From contig JAAUPU010000012.1 in assembly GCA_012032975.1 (NCBI GenBank), positions 1 through 13,222 of the forward strand: a stretch of 13,222 bases of DNA, read 5' to 3'. Positions within the stretch are counted from its first letter, which is position 1. Every line of letters starts with the position of its first letter. The notes under the pieces were generated by a model. The model saw only the letters and a program-made list of their open reading frames with translations, searched no databases and had not been told where the DNA came from. This DNA is from Caldilineaceae bacterium. Lineage in GTDB: Bacteria; Chloroflexota; Anaerolineae; Caldilineales; Caldilineaceae. Both the position numbers and the translations under genes were made by a program. Below, in pieces: positions 6,910 through 13,222 of this stretch.

Positions 6910-8321
6910 TCAGGCTGCATGAAAACCGGCATTCACTTGCGGAATTTTCGCCTCAATCGCCAGTCTCCACTCAACCAATCTTTGATGCAACTGGGCCGCG
7001 ATCTCCGGCTCGTTGGCCGCCAGGTCACGCGTCTCGCCTGGATCATCGCGGAGATTGTACATCTCTATTCGATCATCCTCGAAAAACTCGATCAGCTTGA
7101 AATCGCCGTCGCGCACCGAGGAACCTGGCGTGCCGCCCTGGTTGCCATAATGAGGGTAGTGCCAGAAGATTGGGCCGCGTTCGGCCCCCTTTTTGCCTTG
7201 TAGCTGATCGACAAAGCTGACGCCGTCGATGTGTTGCGCCGGCATGGACGGCAGCCCTGCGGCTTCCAGCAGCGTTGGGTAGAAATCTGGGCTGGTGACT
7301 GGCGTCTCGCAAACGCTGCCGGCTGCGATCACCGCTGGCCAGCGCATCAGCAGCGGCTCGCGCACGCCGCCCTCATACATCCAGCCTTTGCCTTCGGCGA
7401 GCGGTGCGTTGCAGGTCGGCGACCCCTCTGCCGTGGCCAAGCCTCCGTTGTCGGACGTGAAGATGATCAATGTGTCTTCGCTCTGGCCCGTCTCGTCAAG
7501 CGCGTCGAGCAGCCGGCCAATGTTTTCGTCGAGGCTCTCGATCATGGCGGCGTAGACCGGGTCGGATTGGATGAGGCGACGCTGGACGCGCAGGTGTCGC
7601 TTGTGTTCGCTGGGAAAGGGTTCGCCTTCTTCGATGGCGTGCAGCTTGTCCAAACCCAACGCTTTGGCCTTTTCTTGATATTTGCGAATCTTTTCCGGCT
7701 TGGCCTGGATCGGCGTGTGGACACTGTAGGGCCAGAAGTTGAGGAAGAATGGCCCACCCACATGACTACGCACCAGTTCGATTGCTCGGTCGGTCAGGTA
7801 GTCGGTCAGATAGGTATCGTCGGGGACGTCAGCATCGGCCAGCGCGGGGATGGTCCACGGGCTGAAGTAGCCCCCCCTGCCCCCGGTGAACCCCAGTGGC
7901 AGCCACCGACATTGGCGTCAAAACCGTGGTCGGTGGGCAGATGGCCAGCGCCGCCCAGATGCCATTTGCCCACGTGCCAGGTCCTATAGCCGCCTTCTTT
8001 GAGCGCGCGCGCCAGTGTCTGTTCGGAACGGGGCAGTTCTTTCAGGTACGGAACATCGACCAGCCGCCCACGTGCCGGATGGATGCTGTCGGCCCAGTCG
8101 ATCCAGTCGGTGATGCCGACGGTGGCGGGATATTTGCCCGTCAAGATGCTGGCTCGGGTCGGCGAGCAGACCGAGCAGGCTGCGTACGCATCGGTGAAAC
8201 GCACCCCTTCCGCAGCCAGTCGGTCGATGTTTGGCGTCTCGTAGAAGGTGCTGCCGGTGCAGCCAAGATCGCGCCAGCCCAGATCGTCGACGAGGATGAA
8301 GACGATGTTTGGCCGATTCAC
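6910..8321 (-). CDS. Type I (formylglycine-dependent) sulfatase (one frameshift at the C7 run 7871-7877)
   Basis: Sulfatases hydrolyse sulfate esters using a formylglycine made from cysteine. The protein begins MNRPNIVFILVDDLGWRDLG, with metal aspartates D12/D13. Cys52 lies in CSPTRASILTG, the C-x-P-x-R signature that becomes formylglycine. GKWHLGG, a FTSDNGG metal site and the MYEGGVREPLLMRWP block follow. The frame breaks in the plus-strand run of seven C at 7871-7877; one extra base in the run joins GSPGAGG to GYFSPWTIPALADADVPDD and gives about 470 residues. No signal peptide is seen, so the enzyme appears cytosolic. The GTG start (8321-8319) directly follows the TAA of the CHAT-FGE gene with no gap and only a weak ribosome-binding site, so its translation is coupled. 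Arylsulfatase-type carbohydrate substrates are likely but not shown. Confidence 0.88.
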
Positions 8322-9683
8322 TTACAGGTCCACACGCACGATGCGAAAACCGATCACCGGATAGGCGCGGTTGACGCTGTTGTGATTTCGGTAGGCCGAT
8401 GACGCGCCGATGGGTGCGAAGTCAAACGCGCCGCCGCGCAGGACTTTGCTCGTTCCGGTCTGCGGGCCGGTGGGGTCGGTCAGCGTCGTTTCCGGGTAGC
8501 CGCCATACCAATCTTCGACCCATTCCCACACATTGCCGTGCATATCAAAGAGACCCCAGGGGTTGGCCCGCTTGCCGGCAACTTCGTGTGCATGATTCTC
8601 GCCAGCATTGGCCGCGTTGCCATCGTACCAACCAAAAGTGTTGAGCGCGCGCTCGTCGCTGCCAAAAGAGAATAGTCCGTTGGAGCCGGCGCGGGCGGCA
8701 TACTCCCATTCCGCTTCGGACGGCAGTCGATAGTAGCTGCCTTCTGCCTGCGCGTTGAGCCGGGCCAGGAAGCGTTGGGCGTCGTCCCAACTGATGTAGA
8801 CCGCCGGATAATTTGGACCTTCGCGCACGTCGGCGTTGCCCTGCCACGGCTTGGCGCCCATTACATCGCTCCACTGTTGTTGGGTGACCGTCGTGGTCAG
8901 CAAGTGGAAGGGCTGGCTTAGGATCACCGGGTGCTGCGGTCGTTGATCCGGGAAGGTGGGATCGTCTGCGCCCATCAGGAAAGTGCCGGGGGGGATCAGG
9001 GCGAAGGTCATGCCGATGGGATTGGTCCACACATCTCCGGCTTTGGCAGGCAGGTCGGCAGGCGCGACGGGATGAATGCTGCCGGCAGTGACTGGGGAAA
9101 CCAGTCGCATGGATGCCGGATCCACATTCTGGCCGGCAAGCAACTTGGGCATCTGCGCCTCGTCCAGCCCTTCAAGCAAAATGGCGGCTACGCCCTGGTC
9201 GAAGGCCTCTTGCACCGATGCGCCAAAACCCACGGCCCGGTAGAATGAGGAGGCGAAGGCAATGCTCGCCTGGTCGCTTACGGTACTCTCCATGCCGACC
9301 ACGCAGCCAACCACATCCTTAAATGCATCCGCTTGGGTGGCGGCAAAACAGGCATTGAGGAAGACCAGCTTGATGGCCGGGGAAAACGCGGCAAAGAGCG
9401 CGCGGATCGCGACCGGGCTGACCGGCTGCGCGCGGCGCTGGCTGTCCATCAACAGCAGTTCGCCTCTGCTGCTGCCGTGGCCGCTGAAGTGGACCACGTC
9501 AGGCTTGTGCTCGTTTAGGCCTTGTAGCAAGTCATCAGGTCGCGCCGCCAACATGGGCACGACCTGCAACATCTCCCGAAATTGCGAGCCGCGAATTTTG
9601 GTCATCACCTCGCGGATCTCTTCATCGAGTTGGAGCGGGCTGGTCTCGGCTGGGTTGCTGGCGAAAAAGACGATGGTGGCCAT
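8322..9683 (-). CDS. CHAT-domain protease fused to an FGE-sulfatase-like (C-type-lectin fold) domain
   Basis: This intact 453-residue protein has two parts. Residues 1-195 are a CHAT (caspase-like) domain: MATIVFFASNP, then VVHFSGHG with catalytic His69, and LVFLNACFAA with catalytic Cys112, then the GMESTVSDQASIAFA block. Residues about 215-450 are an FGE-sulfatase domain: IPPGTFLMGADD, PVILSQPFHLLTTTVTQQQW, YRLPSEAEWEYAARAG, FDMHGNVWEWVEDWYGG and VLRGGAFDF to IGFRIVR. In true formylglycine-generating enzymes, the segment after RGGSF carries two copper-binding cysteines; here it reads DFAPIGASSAYRNHN, with none. The domain is thus unlikely to oxidise cysteine and may bind ligand or protein. 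The start at 9683 has AAGGA 8 nt upstream; an in-frame extension to 9953 lacks homology. It is directly followed by the sulfatase gene. Confidence 0.87.
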   Translation of the reverse strand: MATIVFFASNPAETSPLQLDEEIREVMTKIRGSQFREMLQVVPMLAARPDDLLQGLNEHKPDVVHFSGHGSSRGELLLMDSQRRAQPVSPVAIRALFAAFSPAIKLVFLNACFAATQADAFKDVVGCVVGMESTVSDQASIAFASSFYRAVGFGASVQEAFDQGVAAILLEGLDEAQMPKLLAGQNVDPASMRLVSPVTAGSIHPVAPADLPAKAGDVWTNPIGMTFALIPPGTFLMGADDPTFPDQRPQHPVILSQPFHLLTTTVTQQQWSDVMGAKPWQGNADVREGPNYPAVYISWDDAQRFLARLNAQAEGSYYRLPSEAEWEYAARAGSNGLFSFGSDERALNTFGWYDGNAANAGENHAHEVAGKRANPWGLFDMHGNVWEWVEDWYGGYPETTLTDPTGPQTGTSKVLRGGAFDFAPIGASSAYRNHNSVNRAYPVIGFRIVRVDL

Positions 9684-9781
9684 CGTGAATGTCCTTACGG
9701 AAGAGGCAGGATGCAGGGCGGTCGATTTGTCTAGCCTGGCTCCTGGCGATGCAGCTACACTGCGCGGATGATTCCGTCTCT

Positions 9782-10139
9782 TTAGGCCACAAATCTCATG
9801 TAGACAAAGAGCCAGAGCGCCGCACTGACAGCCACCACGATCCAGAAGATCGGCTTGCGTATCTTGTGGCGAAAGACCACCATGCCCAGCCCTGCGCCAA
9901 CAAAGCCGCCCACCAACGAGAGTGCGTGGAGGACAAGCTCGGGAACCCGCCACTTGCCCCGTTTCGCCTGCGTCTTGTCATAGCCGAAGAAAATAAAGGT
10001 CACGACGCTGACCGCAGCAACCCAGATGAAATACCAATTCTGGACCGTCGGTCAGCCAGAGTAGAAAGATCACCACGGCGATGGTCAACGCGAACGCGGT
10101 GAGCAAGTAGCGGGCATTCTGCGAACGCAACATGTGCAT
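9782..10139 (-). CDS. DUF1294-family small membrane protein (one frameshift near 10036-10043)
   Basis: The C-terminal part carries the DUF1294 marks: FFGYDKTQAKRGKWRVPE, LHALSLVGGFVGAGLGMVVF and RHKIRKPIFW. The N-terminal part, in another frame, gives MHMLRSQNARYLLTAFALTI and a first helix ending FLLWLTDG. The coding strand joins them if one base is removed near TCCAGAATTGG (10036-10043), reading on as WYFIWVAAVSVVTFIFFGYD. The repaired protein is about 118 residues with four likely membrane helices. Two starts are possible, 10139 and 10133; AAAGGA sits 3-4 nt before the first and about 9 nt before the second, so 10133 may be the true one. The function of DUF1294 is unknown. It heads the transcription unit that continues into the CHAT-FGE gene 98 bp on. 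Confidence 0.78.
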
Positions 10140-10366
10140 GGTTCCTTTTGCGGCCCATGACCGCGGCGGGCTGATCGACAGGGGTAGCGTACGGCACTTT
10201 CTGTCCACGAGTATACATGGGGCAGCAAGGCCATCCAAAATGGATTCCGTTCATCTACTTCTCACCTGGGCTTCACGATGGCTTATCCTGGCAAGGATAG
10301 AATCGGCAACGCTTCTCCCATTTCGATCGACTGACCTGGAGACCAATTTCGCCTCTGGCAATATTG
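10140..10366. other. Divergent intergenic region, left half
   Basis: This non-coding stretch lies between the DUF1294 gene (minus) and the solute-binding-protein promoter (plus). It contains the minus-strand promoter listed at 10210-10238. No other gene or repeat was found; the plus-strand open frame through here has no family features. Confidence 0.4.
10210..10238 (-). promoter_or_regulatory. Promoter for the DUF1294/CHAT-FGE/sulfatase unit
   Basis: Read on the minus strand, TTGGAT (10238-10233) and TATACT (10215-10210) are 17 nt apart, matching the sigma-70 consensus at four and five positions. Transcription would begin near 10203, about 65 nt before the DUF1294 start. Confidence 0.5.
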
Positions 10367-10395
10367 TTGACATTGGATACGGAATATGCTATAGT
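10367..10395 (+). promoter_or_regulatory. Strong sigma-70 promoter for the ABC transporter operon
   Basis: TTGACA (10367-10372, perfect) and TATAGT (10390-10395, five of six) are separated by 17 nt. Transcription is expected near 10402, giving an untranslated leader of about 280 nt before the GTG at 10685. This is the best promoter in the window. Confidence 0.7.
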
Positions 10396-10411
10396 CACTG
10401 CGCTTTCATAC

Positions 10412-10421
10412 AAAACGTTTT
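10412..10421. promoter_or_regulatory. LacI-family-like operator palindrome
   Basis: AAAACGTTTT is a perfect 10-bp palindrome with the central CG typical of LacI/GalR-family operators. It lies about 10-20 bp downstream of the predicted transcription start, a place where a bound repressor would block elongation. Sugar transporter operons are commonly controlled this way. No LacI-type regulator gene is present in the window. Confidence 0.45.
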
Positions 10422-10574
10422 AAACTCCCTGTCATTGACGTAGATCAAAATCCACCTCAAGCGTTGGTATTCCGGTTTCGTGCCAATCTTCGCAGACCTC
10501 GGTTGTTAGTGGGCCATCCTTGAAGTTCGACGAAATGCCGTCTGTCGAAAAGAAATTGCTTGTCTGTGTTTTTT

Positions 10575-10634
10575 CTGGCAGTACGACACGAGCGGTCTCC
10601 GCTATCCGGCACTGACGGTCGGTTTGCCTGCCAG
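10575..10634 (+). promoter_or_regulatory. Structured RNA element in the ABC operon leader
   Basis: CTGGCAG (10575-10581) and CTGCCAG (10628-10634) form a perfect 7-bp closing helix. Inside it, AGCGG (10591-10595) and CCGCT (10599-10603) form a tight hairpin with a TCT loop, and a CCG/CGG pairing can form at 10607-10618. The element ends about 40 nt before the ribosome-binding site. It does not match a riboswitch I recognise; a processing or stability role is equally possible. Confidence 0.3.
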
Positions 10635-10671
10635 TTTCTGTCTCTTACTCTTCTATCAATACAGCACAACC

Positions 10672-10679
10672 AAGGAGGT
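10672..10679 (+). promoter_or_regulatory. Consensus ribosome-binding site of the substrate-binding protein
   Basis: AAGGAGGT is a full-length Shine-Dalgarno sequence 5 nt before the GTG at 10685. It fixes GTG as the start and predicts high translation, as usual for an ABC binding protein. Confidence 0.75.
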
Positions 10680-10684
10680 AACCT

Positions 10685-12104
10685 GTGACGAAGTCACAAC
10701 TTTCCCGACGACGATTCTTGCAGTTTAGTGGTAGCGCAATGGGCTTGGTCGCCCTGGCCGCCTGCGCGCCAGCCGTAGCGCCAGCCGAGACCGGCGGTGG
10801 CGAAGCTGCCGCTGCACCCAGCGGTGAGACCATGGTCGACAGCGCGAACCCGTTGTGGGTGATCCTGGACATCGACTTCCACGACACCTACAACGAGTAT
10901 ACCCAAAAGGCGTTGACCGACTACGTGGCAGCTCAGGGTTGGCCGCTTGAATTGGCCGATTCCCAAGGTTTTGCCGCCGGTTCGGGCGAGACCGAAAGGC
11001 TCGCTGCCGCGGTCCAGGCAGGCGATCCGCCCGATCTGGTCCGGCACACGCTCTCGACCGAGCTTCTGCATAGCTTGGACCTAATTCAGCCTATGACTGA
11101 TGTGGTAGAAGAGATCGAGGCTGTCTACGGTGCAGCAGCGCCCTTCCTGCGGCAGATAAAGGTCTTTGAGGATCAATGGTGGTCCGTGCCTTATCACCAG
11201 CGCGCTGGTGGTGGTTATTATCGCAAGGATGCCTTTGATGCTATTGGCGTCGATCTGCAGACGATCCGCACCTACGACAAGCTGTTCGAAGCAGCCCTGG
11301 AAAGTTTCGACTCCGGAACTGTATGGCTGGGGTATCACGGTCAACCGGTCTGGGGATGGCAACAGCATCATCAATCGCATCAAGACTGGTTGGGGCGCTG
11401 GCTGGCAGGATGAGACCGGCCAGTATATCCGCACCAATTCGCCCGAGATGGTCGAAGCTATGAACATTATCAAGGATCTCTACTCCAATCCCAAGTGGAC
11501 GCCGATGTTGCCCCCTGGCGTACTGGCGTGGAACGACATCTCCAACAACGAAGCGTTCCAGGGCGAAGTGATTGCCTACACGGAAAATGCCGGCACGGTC
11601 TTTGCTAAAGCCGTGAAGGATGGCCTGCCAGTCGCAGAGAAGACTGCATATCTTGCGCCTCCAGGCGGCCCCGTCAATCAGGAATTCAACACGGTTGGCA
11701 GCAAGGACTGGTTTGTCATGAAGGGCGCTCACAATACCGATGCGGCCAAGCAGACAATTCTTGCGTTGACCGCCGATCTGGAGCAAATGGACGGTATGCT
11801 CGCTTCGTCACCGGCCTATGCTATTCCGGGTTACACCGATCTGTGGGATATGTCTGCGTATACGCAGAGCAACGAAATGTCTATGCAGATCAAGCCGGCT
11901 GCGCTGGATCCGTCAGGCATCAATGCCAGTGCGTGGCCTGGACCGCCCTCGGCCGCCCTGACCGCTATCGAGAATGCGGGTATCTACAATGACATGGTGA
12001 ACGCCTTCCTGACCGGCACGCCGGTGGAAGAGGCCGTTGCCACCGCACATGATCGCATGGTGATCGTCTTCAAGGAATTTGGTCTGCCCGGCGAGGAAGG
12101 GTAG
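10685..12104 (+). CDS. ABC transporter substrate-binding lipoprotein, sugar type (one frameshift at 11301-11303)
   Basis: This is the extracellular ligand-binding part of a carbohydrate ABC importer. The N-terminus MTKSQLSRRRFLQFSGSAMG has a twin-arginine motif, followed by LVALAAC, a lipobox with Cys27, so the protein is probably Tat-exported and lipid-anchored. An alanine- and glycine-rich linker follows. The body has family 1 binding-protein features: TERLAAAVQAGDPPDLVRH, WWSVPYHQRAGGGYYRKDAF, ETGQYIRTNSPEMVEAMNII and NEAFQGEVIAYTENAG. The frame shifts in AAA at 11301-11303; removing one A joins AALE to VSTPELYGWGITVN and gives 472 residues. A permease follows after a hairpin. The ligand cannot be inferred beyond sugar or sugar-like. 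Members of this type are often unusually abundant, in line with the strong promoter and ribosome-binding site. Confidence 0.87.
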
Positions 12105-12126
12105 TCGCAAGTGTAGTATAATTCTC

Positions 12127-12170
12127 AGAAGTCCGACCTCTTCCAAGAGGTCGGACTTCTGTCCGTTTTT
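12127..12170 (+). terminator. Perfect 16-bp hairpin with T-run between binding protein and permease
   Basis: AGAAGTCCGACCTCTT (12127-12142) and its exact reverse complement (12145-12160) are separated by CC, and TTTTT ends at 12170 after GTCCG. The hairpin lies 22 bp after the binding-protein stop and 63 bp before the permease start. It looks like an intrinsic terminator, weakened by the 5-nt gap before the T-run. Partial termination or 3'-end protection would raise binding protein over permease. Confidence 0.75.
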
Positions 12171-12232
12171 GCACCGATATGCAATAGCGCCACTGCCAAG
12201 CTTCGCTGTAGCCTCATGTAAGGGAAAGTGCG

Positions 12233-13198
12233 ATGGAACTAACCAGTCAACAACCCGTCATTGACCGTCGAGAAAGCGAGACTCGTCGCCGTGGTCTGAG
12301 GCAGATTCTTGGGCCGGACTGGAAGGAAGCCTATCTGTTTCTATTTCCGGCCGCCGTCCTCCTGGGGACAATCGTCGCTTACCCCTTCTTGCGCGCCTTC
12401 TATACGGGCTTCACACGGACGACAAGCCTGGAGATCGGCCCCTGGGTAGGTCTGCTGAACTACCAGAATCTCTATAATGACCCATTCTTTTGGGACTCGG
12501 TGCGTATTTCACTCACGTACACGATTGTGGCGGTGATTCTCAAGTTCTTTGTTGGAATGATTGCCGCGTTGCTCCTCAACCGGTTGAATCGCTTTGCCAT
12601 GATCTTCACGGCATTGGTCATGTTGCCGTGGATTATGCCCGAAGTGGTGCGCGCCATCACATGGAAGGGTCTTCTGGACCCGATCTACGGTCTGGTCAAC
12701 CCGATCTTGAAGGACTTGGGGTTGATTACCACATCGATCCCCTTCTTCGGGACGCCGGAACTGGCGCTGCCTTCGGTCATCATGGTCAACCTGTGGGCAG
12801 GCATCCCCTTCTTCACCCTCTTGCTCGTCGCTGGCCTGAAGGCCATCGACCAGCAGCAGTATGAAGCCGCTTCCATCGACGGCGCCAGTGGCTGGCGCAA
12901 GTTTCTGCATATCACCCTGCCAGGTCTGCAATATGTGATCCTGGTCGAAACACTCCTCTCCTTCATCTGGACCTTCAACGGTTTTACCCAGGTCTTCCTG
13001 CTGACAGGCGGTGGGCCTCTGGGTGCGACGAAGATCTACACGATTTTCACAATTGAGGCCGCTCGCAGTTTCCGCATTGGCACAGCCGTCGCAGCAGCGA
13101 TGTCCATGGTGCCGTTCCTTGCCGTCCTGATCATCATTTTGGGACGCAACGTGTTGGCTACCCCAGACTGGACATGCCTCTGCGGCGAAAACCGATGA
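12233..13198 (+). CDS. ABC transporter permease, MalF/UgpA type
   Basis: This 321-residue protein is an inner-membrane permease of a carbohydrate ABC importer. It has a polar N-terminus, about six membrane helices starting at residue 33 (AYLFLFPAAVLLGTIVAYPF), and the cytoplasmic EAA loop EAASIDGASGWRKFLHITLP (211-230) that contacts the ATPase. WTFNGFTQVFLLTGGGPLGA near residue 250 is typical of MalF-type subunits. The ATG at 12233 has AAGGGAAAG close upstream. The stop TGA (13196-13198) overlaps an ATG of the next gene as ATGA. The last residues, TPDWTCLCGENR, are unusual; adding one C to CCCC at 13161-13164 would instead read TPRLDMPLRRKP, so the C-terminus may be affected by a run error. 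Confidence 0.88.
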   Translation: MELTSQQPVIDRRESETRRRGLRQILGPDWKEAYLFLFPAAVLLGTIVAYPFLRAFYTGFTRTTSLEIGPWVGLLNYQNLYNDPFFWDSVRISLTYTIVAVILKFFVGMIAALLLNRLNRFAMIFTALVMLPWIMPEVVRAITWKGLLDPIYGLVNPILKDLGLITTSIPFFGTPELALPSVIMVNLWAGIPFFTLLLVAGLKAIDQQQYEAASIDGASGWRKFLHITLPGLQYVILVETLLSFIWTFNGFTQVFLLTGGGPLGATKIYTIFTIEAARSFRIGTAVAAAMSMVPFLAVLIIILGRNVLATPDWTCLCGENR

Positions 13199-13222
13199 GC
13201 GCATGGGCGTATTTGACATTCT
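13195..13222 (+). CDS. Start of a second ABC permease (MalG type), runs off right edge
   Basis: ATG at 13195 overlaps the stop of the preceding permease (ATGA) and opens MSAWAYLTF to the window edge. An in-frame ATG at 13174 would add the basic stretch MPLRRKP, which suits a MalG-type N-terminus and may be the real start. Only the position in the operon supports the call; too little sequence is present for any motif. Confidence 0.4.

Noticed and set aside
8322..8470. The C-terminal end of the FGE-like domain as a variable region of a diversity-generating retroelement
   Set aside because: The C-type-lectin fold and RGGAF-to-IGFRIVR end are where such elements vary their targets, but no reverse transcriptase, template repeat or second copy is in the window, and the segment is not unusually rich in AAC-type codons.
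8322..9080. The FGE-like domain as the active formylglycine-generating enzyme for the sulfatase
   Set aside because: The segment after RGGAF has no cysteine where the two copper-binding cysteines are required.
12509..13219. 236-residue minus-strand open frame
   Set aside because: It is antisense to the permease, with a highly polar, motif-free product.
1..13222. tRNA or rRNA genes, CRISPR arrays, insertion sequences
   Set aside because: Reading both strands of the intergenic regions showed no tRNA T-arm signature, no regularly spaced repeats and no transposase-like protein.

Overview
The window is G+C-rich DNA from a free-living bacterium. A Tat-type lipoprotein solute-binding protein next to MalF-type permeases, a split FluG-like glutamine-synthetase/amidohydrolase pair, a CHAT-domain protein and short compact operons all fit a Chloroflexota (Anaerolineae/Caldilinea-like) environmental genome. 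That assignment is by style of gene content only and was not tested by search. No tRNA, rRNA, CRISPR array, transposase or phage gene was seen.

Layout. (1) Positions 1-3366, minus strand, read right to left: a PrdB/GrdB-like reductase subunit that looks like a selenoprotein, a four-helix membrane protein whose start overlaps its end, a PAT-type GNAT acetyltransferase, a cyclophilin, an OsmC-family protein, and the 5' part of adenylosuccinate lyase (runs off the left edge). (2) Positions 3624-6204, plus strand: a consensus-like promoter, then a glutamine-synthetase-like ligase and an amidohydrolase 2 bp apart. (3) A small glycine-zipper membrane protein on the minus strand, then a gene-poor stretch (6452-6909) holding an imperfect palindrome. 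(4) Positions 6910-10139, minus strand, behind a recognisable promoter: a DUF1294 membrane protein, a CHAT-FGE fusion protein, and a type I sulfatase that starts immediately after the CHAT-FGE stop codon. (5) Positions 10367-13222, plus strand: a strong promoter with a LacI-like palindrome just downstream, a structured leader, a sugar-type substrate-binding lipoprotein, a perfect hairpin, a MalF-type permease and the first codons of a second permease.

Reading-frame breaks are widespread. Seven genes carry single-base shifts at or near short same-base runs (cyclophilin three; PrdB-like, glutamine synthetase, amidohydrolase, sulfatase, DUF1294 and substrate-binding protein one each). The protein is well conserved on both sides of each break. 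I read these as sequencing or assembly homopolymer errors rather than pseudogenes, and annotate each as one gene.

The most notable item is the PrdB-like gene. An in-frame UGA lies exactly where PrdB has selenocysteine, and a hairpin matching the bacterial SECIS layout starts 4 nt after it. Next is the CHAT-FGE protein: its FGE-like domain lacks the two catalytic cysteines of true formylglycine-generating enzymes, yet it is translationally coupled to a sulfatase that needs formylglycine.
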